The notes below the pieces were generated by a model. It had not been told where the DNA came from, did no database searches, and worked only from the letters and a program-made list of their open reading frames with translations. DNA of 64,000 nucleotides. Source: Arthrobacter sp. PvP023. GTDB taxonomy: Bacteria; Actinomycetota; Actinomycetes; Actinomycetales; Micrococcaceae. The stretch covers positions 992,001 through 1,056,000 of the forward strand of contig NZ_JAFIBI010000001.1 of NCBI RefSeq assembly GCF_017832975.1. The letters are read 5' to 3'. How positions within the stretch are numbered: position 1 is the first letter of the stretch; each line of letters starts with the position of its first letter. Made by a program: the position numbers and the translations under genes. Of the stretch, positions 43,089-51,401 are shown piece after piece.

Positions 43089-43883
43089 CTAAAGGCTCCG
43101 CGCGTTGGCGAGGACCGGCAGTTTTGCGCGGACGTCGGTGATGACGGCGGGGTCGATGTCCACCACGGCCAGCTCAGGCTCCGCGCCCAAGGTGACTAGG
43201 GGAGTGCCGAGCGGTGACACCACGGCGCTGCGGCCGATGCCGGTGGGCGCGGTGCCTGCGTCGGGCAGCCCGATGCTGGCGGGATTGCCCTGGCCGCATG
43301 CCACCACGAAGGTGGTGCTGTCCACGGCGCGGGCCCGCACCAGCAGGTCCCACTGTTCCACCTTGCCTTCGCCGGCGCCCCACGAGGCACAGACGATATT
43401 GACCTGGGCCCCGGCCCGCGCGTTGGCCGCAAAGAGCGCGGGGAAGCGCACGTCGTAACAGGTGGCAAGGCCGATCACCGTGCCGTTGAGTTCGAACGTC
43501 ACCGGCGACGTGCCGGCGTCCACCGAATCGGACTCGGCGAAACCAAATGCGTCAAAGAGGTGGATCTTGTCGTAGGAAGTATCGATCCCCGGGCCGGTGA
43601 CCAGGAGGGTGTTGCGCACCCTGCCATCGTCCCCGGGGGTAAACATGCCGGCGACGACGGCGATATCCAGGTCGCCGGCAATGGCCCGGACGGCATTGGC
43701 CCACGGTCCGTCCAGCGGCTCGGCGATGTCCGCCAGGCTGTTGCCGAAGGCGCGCATCGCCGCTTCGGGAAACACCACCAGCTCGGCTCCGGCGGCTTTG
43801 GCCTGGGTGGCGTATTCTCGAATCACCTCCAGGTTGGCTGCCGGATCGGCTCCCGTGATGATTTGGGCCACTGCTAAACGCAT
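43089..43883 (-). CDS. Carbon-nitrogen hydrolase (nitrilase/amidase superfamily)
   Basis: This 264-residue protein has the complete nitrilase triad: Glu40 in VVFPEAAM, Lys106 in SYDKIHLFD and Cys142 in ATCYDVRFP. The CYDVRFP form is typical of omega-amidase and Nit-like amidases rather than true nitrilases, so it likely hydrolyses a carboxamide. GGAG lies 8 bases before ATG 43883. It is divergent from a GntR regulator whose operator words recur at the transporter/DUF2848 promoter. Confidence 0.92.
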   Translation of the reverse strand: MRLAVAQIITGADPAANLEVIREYATQAKAAGAELVVFPEAAMRAFGNSLADIAEPLDGPWANAVRAIAGDLDIAVVAGMFTPGDDGRVRNTLLVTGPGIDTSYDKIHLFDAFGFAESDSVDAGTSPVTFELNGTVIGLATCYDVRFPALFAANARAGAQVNIVCASWGAGEGKVEQWDLLVRARAVDSTTFVVACGQGNPASIGLPDAGTAPTGIGRSAVVSPLGTPLVTLGAEPELAVVDIDPAVITDVRAKLPVLANARSL

Positions 43884-43901
43884 GAAATTACTCCAGTCTG
43901 T

Positions 43902-43920
43902 TGTATACATGATGTATGCG
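43902..43920. promoter_or_regulatory. GntR operator, site 1 (nitrilase/gntR divergent promoter)
   Basis: TGTATACAT (43902-43910) is followed by GTATGCG (43914-43920), which overlaps the GntR start codon. The same two words, the second inverted, occur at 46090-46107. A -10-like TATACA ends 6 bases before the ATG, so the GntR transcript may be leaderless. Confidence 0.65.
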
Positions 43921-44572
43921 AAAAAGTTCGGGGACAGCGGCGTCCGGCCGCGAGAAGGCGTACGCGTACCTGCGCGAAAATATCCTGATCGATCCCGAAG
44001 TCCAGGGGAAGTTCCTTAATGAGCAGGAGCTTGCCGCCGAGATCGGGGTCTCGCGCACTCCGGTGCGGGAAGCGCTCCTGCTGCTCGTCTCGGACGGCCT
44101 GGTGGAACTGATTCCGCAGCGCGGAGCGTACGTCCCACCGGTGACCGGCCGTGAAATGTCCGAACTGATGGAACTCCGCGGAGTGCTGGAAAGCCATGCC
44201 GCGCGCCTGGTCATCGAACAGAAGCGCGTCCCCGCCCGGACGATGCAGGACACCCTGGACCAGCAGGCGGCCCTTCCCGAGGACCTGAACCCGGAGGCTG
44301 CCCGGGAGTTCATCCGGCTGGACACCCTGTTCCACCAGCAGCTCATTGACGCCGCCGGAAATGAGCTCATTTCCCGGACCTACAGCAAGCTCCACGTCCG
44401 GCAGATCCTGGTGGGTGTGTCCGCGCTGTTCCGTACCGGAGGCCGGCGCGAGCAGGTGTGTGCCGAACACCAGGACATCCTCGATGCCCTGGTGTCCGGC
44501 GACGCGGCGAAGGCGCAGGAAGCCATTGACCATCACCTGGCCGTGACCCGGGACATCCTGCTCCGCACCTGA
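43916..44572 (+). CDS. GntR family (FCD domain) regulator
   Basis: This 218-residue protein has a GntR winged helix (LNEQELAAEIGVSRTPVREA) and an FCD ligand domain with RLDTLFHQQLIDAAGN and a final EAIDHHLAVTRDIL, the expected His metal ligands. The ATG lies within its own putative operator. It is likely the repressor of the divergent amidase gene and of the transporter and DUF2848 genes 2 kb away. Confidence 0.92.
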   Translation: MRKSSGTAASGREKAYAYLRENILIDPEVQGKFLNEQELAAEIGVSRTPVREALLLLVSDGLVELIPQRGAYVPPVTGREMSELMELRGVLESHAARLVIEQKRVPARTMQDTLDQQAALPEDLNPEAAREFIRLDTLFHQQLIDAAGNELISRTYSKLHVRQILVGVSALFRTGGRREQVCAEHQDILDALVSGDAAKAQEAIDHHLAVTRDILLRT

Positions 44573-44574
44573 GG

Positions 44575-44637
44575 GAGTTTTTGTCCACATAACGCGACTT
44601 GCAAGGCTATTTGAACCCATGATGTGGACAAAAACTC
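44575..44637. repeat. 16-bp perfect inverted repeat between convergent genes
   Basis: GAGTTTTTGTCCACAT (44575-44590) and ATGTGGACAAAAACTC (44622-44637) are exact complements around a 31-base spacer. The repeat fills the gap between the stops of the GntR gene (44572) and the MHS transporter (44645). It could be a bidirectional terminator, but the large loop and A/T-rich stem differ from the GACGGCGGGA hairpins. Confidence 0.8.
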
Positions 44638-44644
44638 TGGACCG

Positions 44645-46036
44645 TCAGCGGGATTCCGCGACGGCGGACTCCTGGCGCACTGCTGCCGATCCTTCGAGCA
44701 GCAGGCGGTAGTCCTCGTCCTCCACGGTGTTGGAATCCCGGCCGAGCGCCAGGCCCACTGCCGTGACGGCGGCGGCAACGGCCACATAGATGGCCACCGG
44801 AATCCAGGTGCCGAACTGGGACAGCAGCAGCGTGAACATCAGCGGTGCGATGGCGCCGCCGATCACGCCTGCGAAGGTGTAGGCCAGCGAGCTGCCGGTG
44901 GAGCGGAGCCTGGGGGAGAACTGTTCCACAATGAAGGCGGCCTGCGGCCCGTACATAAAGGAGTGTGCCATGAGGCCCAGGACGATTCCCGCGATCAGCA
45001 TCGGCTCATTGTCTCCGCCGAGGATGCCGAAGAAGATGAACGTCCAGACGGCGCCCAGCACGGCTGCCGTGCCGTACACCAGGCGGCGGTTGAAGCGGTC
45101 CGATACGGCGCCGGCCAGCGGGATCATGAACAGCTGGAATGCGGAGCCGATCAGGACGGCGGTCAGGACCTGGCTGCGCTCGTAGCCCAGGGCCTGGATG
45201 CCGTAGGTAAGGGTGAAAACAGTGAACAGGGCATAGAGAACGTCCGGGCCAACCCGGCACAGGGTGGCGGCAATGAGCGGCCGGAGTTCCTTGCTGAAGA
45301 CCTCCCGGACCGGGGCGTTGGGCTGTTCGCCGTGGGCCTCGATGGCCTTGAAGATCGGGGTGTCTTCCAGCTTCAGACGAATCCAGAGGCCGAATCCGAC
45401 CAGCAGGGCCGAGACCAGGAAGGCGATCCGCCAGCCAAAGCTGATGAACTGCTCTTCGGTCAGGGTGAGGGTGAGGACTGCCAGTGCGCCGTTCGCCATG
45501 AGGTTGCCTGCGGGCGGGCCCACCTGGGCTGCGGATGCCCAGAAGCCGCGCCGGTGGGGATCTCCGTATTCACTGGAGAGTAGTACGGCCCCGCCCCATT
45601 CGCCGCCTACGCCCACGCCTTGGGCGAAGCGCAGCAGCACCAGGATGATCGGGGCGGTGATGCCGATGCTGCCGTACCCGGGGAGCACGCCGATCAGTAC
45701 GGTGGCCACGCCGATGATCATGAGGGTGGTGACCAGGACCTTCTTGCGGCCGATCCGGTCGCCGAGCCGGCCGAAAATGATGCCGCCCACGGGGCGGGAA
45801 ACGTAGCCCACCGCGTAGGTGGAGAACGCCAGGATGGTGCCGGTGAGGGGATCGGATGACGGGAAGAAGACGATGGGGAATACGACGGCGGCTGCGGCTG
45901 AGTAGACAGCGAAGTCGTACCACTCGAGTGCGGTACCGGTAAGGCTTGCGGCAAAGGCCTTGTACAGGCCCTTCGGATGCATCGGCTTGCCCGGGCGCGG
46001 CGCTGCGCCGGAAGCCTGAACTGGGACGTTGGCCAT
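44645..46036 (-). CDS. MFS transporter, MHS subfamily (second paralogue)
   Basis: This 463-residue symporter has the same MHS motifs as the protein at 5309-6670 (GTALEWYDFAVYS, RPVGGIIFGRLGDRIGRKK, GVGGEWGGAVLLSSEYGD) and is identical to it at most positions over long stretches. The termini differ: this one has a longer N-terminal tail. GGAGG lies 7 bases before ATG 46036. It shares a divergent promoter with the DUF2848 gene, which holds the same operator words as the GntR/amidase promoter, so it likely imports the substrate of this module. Confidence 0.92.
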   Translation of the reverse strand: MANVPVQASGAAPRPGKPMHPKGLYKAFAASLTGTALEWYDFAVYSAAAAVVFPIVFFPSSDPLTGTILAFSTYAVGYVSRPVGGIIFGRLGDRIGRKKVLVTTLMIIGVATVLIGVLPGYGSIGITAPIILVLLRFAQGVGVGGEWGGAVLLSSEYGDPHRRGFWASAAQVGPPAGNLMANGALAVLTLTLTEEQFISFGWRIAFLVSALLVGFGLWIRLKLEDTPIFKAIEAHGEQPNAPVREVFSKELRPLIAATLCRVGPDVLYALFTVFTLTYGIQALGYERSQVLTAVLIGSAFQLFMIPLAGAVSDRFNRRLVYGTAAVLGAVWTFIFFGILGGDNEPMLIAGIVLGLMAHSFMYGPQAAFIVEQFSPRLRSTGSSLAYTFAGVIGGAIAPLMFTLLLSQFGTWIPVAIYVAVAAAVTAVGLALGRDSNTVEDEDYRLLLEGSAAVRQESAVAESR

Positions 46037-46089
46037 GGTGTTGTCCTCCACGAGATGTTTACGGTGACGCCTGTCACGCTGGCGTTAAA

Positions 46090-46107
46090 TGTATACATTA
46101 CGCATAC
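46090..46107. promoter_or_regulatory. GntR operator, site 2 (transporter/DUF2848 divergent promoter)
   Basis: TGTATACAT (46090-46098) and CGCATAC (46101-46107, the complement of GTATGCG) match the words at 43902-43920. ATGTACAT (46110-46117) follows as a possible half-site. The same regulator probably binds both promoters. Confidence 0.65.
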
Positions 46108-46184
46108 TGGATGTACATTGGCGATCGTTTCCGGTTTCCGGTTTGTAAATTTCTCGAGCAGGACACGCAAAGGATGGACAGAAC

Positions 46185-46871
46185 ATGACGACTCTGAGCT
46201 TCGAACTTCCCGACGGCACCACCCGAAAAGTCGAGGTCAAGCACCTCCTGAACGCCGGCTACGCAGGGCGGGAACAGGAAGAAGTACAGGCCCACATCGC
46301 CGAGTTGGCCGAGCTGGGAGTTCCCGGCCCCGCAACCACACCGGCGCTCTATCCCGTGTCGCCCTACCTGGCCCAGCAGGTTTCCGAAGTCCGCGTGCAG
46401 CACGGCCGGACTTCAGGGGAAGCCGAATGGGCGCTGGTGATCACCGAGGACGGCGTACTGCTGACGGTGGCCTGCGACCACACGGACCGCGAGCTTGAGG
46501 TCCACGGCGTTGCCTGGAGCAAGAACGCCAGCCCTGACGTCCTGGGACGCAAAGCCTGGCGCCTTGACGACGTGCGGGAGCACCTGGACCAGATCTCGCT
46601 CAGGGGCTGGGTGGGCGAGGGCGATACGCCGGACACCCTCATCCAGGACAGCTCGCTGGGCGCGTTGCTGAGCCCCGATTACTGGCTGGACGTCCTCACT
46701 GAACGCGGCCTCAATGAGCCCGGCACCATCCTCATTTCGGGCACGGTGGCCATGACCCACGGCGTGGACCAGTTCGCCCGCAGCTGGAAGGTGGAGATGG
46801 CCGATCCGGTGACCGGCGCCTCCGTGGACGCCCAGTATGTGGTGGAACAGATGGCCGAGCCGATCGGCTGA
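46185..46871 (+). CDS. DUF2848 family protein
   Basis: This 228-residue cytosolic protein matches DUF2848, which resembles the fumarylacetoacetate hydrolase fold. Seen here are LPDGTTRKVEVKHLLNAGYAGR, ALYPVSPYL, CDHTDRELE and SWKVEMADPVTG. The function is unknown; a hydrolase or hydratase acting on a dicarboxylate-like acid is plausible. AAAGGA precedes the ATG. It shares a promoter region with the MHS transporter and is apparently controlled by the same GntR protein as the amidase. A conserved hairpin follows. Confidence 0.87.
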   Translation: MTTLSFELPDGTTRKVEVKHLLNAGYAGREQEEVQAHIAELAELGVPGPATTPALYPVSPYLAQQVSEVRVQHGRTSGEAEWALVITEDGVLLTVACDHTDRELEVHGVAWSKNASPDVLGRKAWRLDDVREHLDQISLRGWVGEGDTPDTLIQDSSLGALLSPDYWLDVLTERGLNEPGTILISGTVAMTHGVDQFARSWKVEMADPVTGASVDAQYVVEQMAEPIG

Positions 46872-46895
46872 TTCGGCTCCCCGGAACCGACAAAA

Positions 46896-46929
46896 GCGGA
46901 CGACGGCGGGAGGTCCCGCCGTCGTCCGC
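46896..46929. terminator. GACGGCGGGA-family hairpin, copy 8
   Basis: GCGGACGACGGCGGGA pairs perfectly with its complement around GG, between the convergent ends at 46871 and 46940. Confidence 0.85.
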
Positions 46930-46939
46930 GCCGGGAGGG

Positions 46940-48136
46940 TCAGTGGGTGCCGAACGCGACGTCCACCGACGACGCGCCTCGCAGCGTCGCGACCTGCGCA
47001 GCCTCACCCTGTAGCGACACCCTGTCCCGTTCCGGCAACGAGCCGAACGTCGTGATGGTGAGGACCAGCTTCCGGCCGCTCTTGCGTGACCGCCATGTGC
47101 CGGTGATTTTGCCGTCTGCGAGGACCGTTCCCGGTTGGCCGACCATCCTCCACACTTCCCGGTGGTACTTCCTGTCGACGATCGTTTCGCGGTCGCGCAT
47201 CTGCGCATAAGGGTCGCCGGGCGGGAGTAGTCGCACTCCCTTCGGTGCCGGTGCGGACCGCAGTGCGTCGAGATCCCCGGTGAGGATCCAGGACGTGCCG
47301 CCGTATTCGACCTGGGTCAGCTCGTCCCCGACCAGGTTCCACCAGGAGCCGGCGTCACCGGGATGGATCCCCGCCCACGAGGCGAAGTCGCCGCGCGTCG
47401 ACGGTCCATAGCAGCGCAGGTAGCGGCGCAGCAGTTCGGCGCGTGCGAGTTCAGGGTCGATGTCCGGGATCGGATGGCCAAGCCACTCGTCGACCAGGAC
47501 GAACGGTGCTTTGTTCCCCACGCGCGGCGCGAGGCAGACCACCCGCTGCAACGCGAGGATACGGACGCAGAAATGCACGACACCCTCACCGAGCGGCTGC
47601 CCCGGGGCGTAGGGACCATCTTCCTCCCAGACGTCGCGTTGTCGCTTCGGCAGCCTGCGGGCAATCCGCGTGGCGATCTCCACGCCCAACTCGTTGATGG
47701 CGAGCCTGCGCCCGGACAGCACGTCATGGATTTCGGCGGCGGCCAGCTCGACCGTCTCGCGCAGGCCCATGCCAAGTTTGTCCAACGCCGGCTCCACGCC
47801 GACAACCAGATGGCGCATCGCCTCCTCGGTCGGCGGTAGGACTCCGGTAGTGAATACCGGCGCGTCCGTGGCGGGGAAGTAGAACGGTGATCCGCGCATG
47901 CACCAGGTCTGCAGCAGACTCTTCTCCATGGCGATGGCGTCGGCCACCTGTTCCTGCGTCAGGTTGCGCACCCTGGCGTGCAGGGCAAGGAGGGCCGACC
48001 CGGGCGGGCTGTTCTGAATCGCGCACTTGCCGGCCGCGTCCAGCAGACCGCCTTCGCCCAACCGTTCGTCGAGATGATGGGCGGCCAGGCGGAACGCGAT
48101 GACGTCGCCCTTCGAAACCCTGTCAGCCACTGGCAC
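46940..48136 (-). CDS. Winged-helix DNA-binding protein, AlkZ/HTH_42 family
   Basis: This 398-residue protein belongs to the HTH_42 family that includes the DNA glycosylases AlkZ and AlkX/YcaQ. The N-terminal region (RLAAHHLDERL, then LTQEQVADAIAMEKSLLQTWCMRGSPFYF) and the central LLRRYLRCYGPSTRGDFASWAGI match the tandem winged helices. Family members unhook interstrand crosslinks, often from a resident antibiotic; no biosynthetic cluster is visible here, so a general repair role is more likely. The start is GTG 48136. It lies 27 bases after a small membrane protein gene. Confidence 0.85.
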   Translation of the reverse strand: MPVADRVSKGDVIAFRLAAHHLDERLGEGGLLDAAGKCAIQNSPPGSALLALHARVRNLTQEQVADAIAMEKSLLQTWCMRGSPFYFPATDAPVFTTGVLPPTEEAMRHLVVGVEPALDKLGMGLRETVELAAAEIHDVLSGRRLAINELGVEIATRIARRLPKRQRDVWEEDGPYAPGQPLGEGVVHFCVRILALQRVVCLAPRVGNKAPFVLVDEWLGHPIPDIDPELARAELLRRYLRCYGPSTRGDFASWAGIHPGDAGSWWNLVGDELTQVEYGGTSWILTGDLDALRSAPAPKGVRLLPPGDPYAQMRDRETIVDRKYHREVWRMVGQPGTVLADGKITGTWRSRKSGRKLVLTITTFGSLPERDRVSLQGEAAQVATLRGASSVDVAFGTH

Positions 48137-48163
48137 ATAGTATCGCCGCCCGCAATGGCCGCG

Positions 48164-48637
48164 TCAGTCGCCCCCGCCCCCGCCGCCGTCGCCCCCGCCG
48201 CTGTCGCCCCCGCCGCTGTCGCCCCCGCCGTGGGAGCTGTCGCCGTCGCCGAAGTAGCCGTTGAAGCCTGAGTCGCCTGATCGGGAACCATTGGCCCGGC
48301 TGCGTGGCTTCATGACCCCGAACAGCAGCACGCCGGCCGCCTGGGGATCGCCGCCGGCAGCTGCAAAGGCGGCCCGCCGCCTGACTCCCAGGCGCCAGGT
48401 GGTGAACAGGAACGCGGCATAAGAGAGCGCCAGCCCCGAGAACGTGACCGTCCGCGCCGCTGAAGACTCAAGCCCGAATGCGGCGATCACAATGGCGGCG
48501 ATGATCAATCCCGCCGGAAAAGCGAGGAGAAGGCGAAGAATCAACCGGCCACGCAGTCTGGCCTTTGACACGGGAAGCAGCGCGCTGCCACGGTTGCTTG
48601 TCCATCTTGTCTTCATGGCAAGCCTTGGCTGGTCCAT
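48164..48637 (-). CDS. Small membrane protein with Gly/Asp/Ser-rich tail
   Basis: This 157-residue protein has two hydrophobic helices (about 33-55 and 66-82), a basic loop (TWRLGVRRRAAFAAAGG) and a low-complexity C-terminus built from GGGDS repeats after GFNGYFGDGDSSHGG. The tail is encoded partly by a 15-bp tandem repeat. I recognise no family. GGGAGG precedes ATG 48637; ATG 48616 is also possible. Confidence 0.75.
   Translation of the reverse strand: MDQPRLAMKTRWTSNRGSALLPVSKARLRGRLILRLLLAFPAGLIIAAIVIAAFGLESSAARTVTFSGLALSYAAFLFTTWRLGVRRRAAFAAAGGDPQAAGVLLFGVMKPRSRANGSRSGDSGFNGYFGDGDSSHGGGDSGGGDSGGGDGGGGGGD
48188..48232. repeat. 15-bp tandem repeat inside the membrane-protein gene
   Basis: Three copies of GTCGCCCCCGCCGCT (the last differing in its final two bases) lie head to tail and encode the GGGDS repeats. 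Copy number probably varies by slippage. Confidence 0.85.
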
Positions 48638-48863
48638 CGGGCCCTCCCGGATATGGGTCTTGGTGAAACGCCGCGTCCGGCATGTTTCCTGATGCTGTTT
48701 GAATCCTACGTCCCGCCCGCCCGCGCCTCTGGCCCGCGCCCTCAAGGACGCCATCGACCGGGGCTCACGCCAATGATCGCGGCCCCGGTCCCGCAGCCGC
48801 CTTATTGAAACTCCCACACGGCCTCTGAATACTGGAAGGCAGGCTATTCAGGATCGGGGCGGT

Positions 48864-49475
48864 GTGGACATGACCAGCGAAGGCAGCGGGGGTGCGTTCA
48901 GGCGCCGGGTGGAACGTGCCGCCGAGCTGCGCGCCGTCCGTGCAACCGGAATGTCGGCCCAGGAGGAGGCCGAGCTCGCCGCTGCCGAGGAAAAGGAACG
49001 GGAAAAGCGCCGGAAAGTCGATGACGCCAGGAGGGTTGAATACCTGATCCGGGACGCGATGGCCCAGGGGAAGTTCGACAACCTGAAGTACGCCGGCAAA
49101 CCCATCCCGGGGCTTGGCGAAGGCTACGATCCGGACTGGTGGGTCAAGGGCCTCATCCAGCGCGAGAACATCACCGGCATGGGCCCGAAAGCCATTCTCC
49201 TGCGGACCGAGGACGCCGGTCTCGACGCCAGGCTCGATGCCCAGTATTCGGAAAAGCAGGTCCGCGACATCCTGCAGGACTTCAATAAGCGCGTGATCGA
49301 CGCCCGCCGCCAGCTCCAGGGCGGGCCGCCCGTCATCACCAGGACCCGTGACGTTGACGCCGAGGTGGCGCTTTGGCGCGAACGTCGTGCAGCCGTTGCC
49401 GCAGCCGCGCCGCCGCCACCGGAGCCTGAGGTGAAGCGCTCGTGGTGGCGGCGGATCTGGAGCGGCGGAACCTGA
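48864..49475 (+). CDS. DUF1992 (DnaJ-homologue subfamily C-like) protein
   Basis: This 203-residue protein contains the DUF1992 block: RVEYLIRDAMAQGKFDNLKYAGKPI followed by DPDWWVKGLIQRENI. A charged coiled coil (about 31-52) precedes it, and an Arg/Trp-rich tail (KRSWWRRIWSGG) follows. Eukaryotic homologues (DNAJC28) carry a J domain; it is missing here. The role is unknown. GTG 48864 has AGGA about 10 bases upstream; ATG 48870 is possible. Confidence 0.87.
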   Translation: MDMTSEGSGGAFRRRVERAAELRAVRATGMSAQEEAELAAAEEKEREKRRKVDDARRVEYLIRDAMAQGKFDNLKYAGKPIPGLGEGYDPDWWVKGLIQRENITGMGPKAILLRTEDAGLDARLDAQYSEKQVRDILQDFNKRVIDARRQLQGGPPVITRTRDVDAEVALWRERRAAVAAAAPPPPEPEVKRSWWRRIWSGGT

Positions 49476-49507
49476 CGTCCAGCCGCAAGGGCCGTAACGC
49501 GTGAACG

Positions 49508-50149
49508 TCAGATGGTGCGCGGAGCCCGCTCCAGGCTCTCCGTGAGCTCGGCAGCGGTCTGGCGCACCACATACGCCGGGCGGTCGCGCTCAACGCGCCA
49601 GCTTTCGGACAAGGGACCGACGTTGACGGAGTCGAAGCCGAACTCGTCGTAGAACCGGGTCACGAGTTCCGCAGCCTCGGGATAGTCGCTGGCCGTGGCA
49701 AGGGCCCGGCGGCCTTCCGTGCCGGCCGGCGTTCCGTCAGTCGTGATTTCCCTGGCCATGATGTGGTTGAACCCCTTGGCCACCTTGGACGTGGGGAGGT
49801 GCCTCTGCAGCAGCCCGGACGTTGTCTCCTGGCCGTTGTCCAGCTCAGGGAAGCGGCCGTCGCGTTCCCAGTAGTAGTTGTTGGTGTCGATCACGATCTT
49901 GCCTTCCAGCGGCTGCGCCGGAACGTCCCCGATACTCTTGAGGGGCACGGTCACGACGGCGAAATCGCCTGCCGCGGCCGCCTCCGCCGCTGTTGCCGCT
50001 GTAGCCCGCGGTCCCAGCTCCGCCACGAGGTCCGTCAGCGTTTCCGGTCCGCGCGAATTGCTGATGACTACCTCGTAGCCGAGTTCCACGGCCTTGCGGG
50101 CGATCTGGCTGCCAATGTGTCCTGCACCGATGATTCCGATTGTTGTCAT
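49508..50149 (-). CDS. NADPH-dependent F420 reductase-like oxidoreductase
   Basis: This 213-residue protein has a Rossmann motif GIIGAGHIGSQIA at residues 5-17 and ISNSRGPETL, whose Ser-Arg recognise the 2'-phosphate of NADPH. DTNNYYWERDG and KGFNHIMA are family motifs. True F420 reductases pass hydride between NADPH and F420; many actinobacterial relatives use other acceptors. The start is ATG 50149. It converges with the DUF1992 gene. Confidence 0.88.
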   Translation of the reverse strand: MTTIGIIGAGHIGSQIARKAVELGYEVVISNSRGPETLTDLVAELGPRATAATAAEAAAAGDFAVVTVPLKSIGDVPAQPLEGKIVIDTNNYYWERDGRFPELDNGQETTSGLLQRHLPTSKVAKGFNHIMAREITTDGTPAGTEGRRALATASDYPEAAELVTRFYDEFGFDSVNVGPLSESWRVERDRPAYVVRQTAAELTESLERAPRTI

Positions 50150-50305
50150 ATCGGGGCCAACACCAACCCGGCAGGGGATATTTCACAGCGTGCAACAAAT
50201 CGTTATGCCCGGCATCGGTTCGGTGCCAATCGAGTGAACAGCGGTTCAAAAGAACCTGCGAAGCGCCAGAATGAAGGGACCGGATCCTGGCCCAAGGAGG
50301 ATGGC

Positions 50306-51064
50306 ATGAACCCGCGAACACGATCCCGTCTCCTTTCCCCTGCCGCCTTCCTCATTGCCGCCCTGCTCGCCGGCTGTGCCCAGCCGGCCGGACCGCCGGA
50401 AACGCCGGCCGGAACCGCGAGCGACCTGCCCGCCTCGGTGACGGCAACCGCACCGCCGGAATCGACGCAAGTCCCGGGCGAAACGAAGAGCCCGGACGGG
50501 TCCGGGACGTCCGCGGCGTGGACCAGCTACGCGACGGCCGACGGCCAGCTGATTTTCGACCATCCCGCCTCGTGGAGCGTGAAGGACCCGGCCGGCGAAC
50601 TGGCGGAGGGCGGCGGCGCCTACGCCGAAATCACCAACCCCGCCGGGAAAACGTTGGCCACGCTGCGGACCAACATGGCAACGGGGTCCACCTGCACGGA
50701 TCGGTTCCCCTACGCCGTCCTGGACTCGCAGGATCTGCCGGCGCTGACGCTGAAGGGGTCCACACCCCGGTTCGTGTATGAGACCCGCGGAACCGCAACG
50801 GCACCGGGACCGGCAGATACCCCCGCTGCGGGCTACGGCATCACGTCCGCTCCGCTGGCCTCGGGGGACTCCGCGTGCGCCATCTTCCACTTCTTCACCT
50901 GGCCGCCGAACGCCGCCATGTTCGGGGCGTTCTACGACCCGGCGAACAATGAAACGCCGGGGGATCCCTCCCTGCCGTACTTGGAGAAGGCCAAGATTTA
51001 TACGGAGACCGCGGAGTACCGCGACATCAGGCGGATGATCACCTCGCTGCGGCCTGCGGGCTAG
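50306..51064 (+). CDS. Hypothetical lipoprotein
   Basis: This 252-residue protein has a signal peptide with lipobox LLAGC at about residue 25. A Pro/Thr/Ser linker (about 27-67) comes next, then a globular domain starting TSYATADGQLIFDHPASWSV, a PsbP/lipoprotein-like strand pattern, with a Cys pair (STCTDRF and DSACAIF). AAGGAGG lies 5 bases before ATG 50306. It acts on the outer membrane face; the function is unknown. Confidence 0.85.
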   Translation: MNPRTRSRLLSPAAFLIAALLAGCAQPAGPPETPAGTASDLPASVTATAPPESTQVPGETKSPDGSGTSAAWTSYATADGQLIFDHPASWSVKDPAGELAEGGGAYAEITNPAGKTLATLRTNMATGSTCTDRFPYAVLDSQDLPALTLKGSTPRFVYETRGTATAPGPADTPAAGYGITSAPLASGDSACAIFHFFTWPPNAAMFGAFYDPANNETPGDPSLPYLEKAKIYTETAEYRDIRRMITSLRPAG

Positions 51065-51080
51065 CCGGCCGACTCCACTT

Positions 51081-51395
51081 TCACCGCCAGTCCTCTTCGA
51101 AGTCCGGGTGATCGGCGTAGGGCAGCGCCAGCGCCTTCAGCGAACGCGTGGTCCATTCAATGGCCTCGGGAATCCAGCGGGATTCCTCCTCGAACGGGTC
51201 GCTGACCATGGTGGCCAGAGCGGTCTGCCGGGCTGACTCAACGATCCGGATAACCTTCTTCTTTGCCTCGCACTCCAGCAAGAGCCGGTGCTCGTACCAT
51301 TTCGCTGACTCGGACACCGTGCGGTCGCTGAGGATTTTTAGGGCTGCCGCCTCATCTTCCCTGATGCGCTCAGACAGGAATTCGACAATGTCCAC
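51081..51395 (-). CDS. DUF6221 family protein
   Basis: This 104-residue protein shows the DUF6221 pattern common in actinobacteria: IVEFLSERIREDEAAALKIL near the start and LKALALPYADHPDFEEDWR at the end. Members are small helical proteins of unknown function. The start is GTG 51395, 6 bases after the stop of a 53-residue acidic protein, so the two form a short operon. Confidence 0.85.
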   Translation of the reverse strand: MDIVEFLSERIREDEAAALKILSDRTVSESAKWYEHRLLLECEAKKKVIRIVESARQTALATMVSDPFEEESRWIPEAIEWTTRSLKALALPYADHPDFEEDWR

Positions 51396-51401
51396 AACGG
51401 T

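Noticed and set aside
48164..48260. GC-rich short repeats considered as a CRISPR array
   Set aside because: The units are head-to-tail with no spacers and lie in frame within a coding sequence.
46940..48637. A natural-product resistance cluster around the AlkZ-like protein
   Set aside because: No biosynthetic genes are nearby, so a self-resistance role is not supported.
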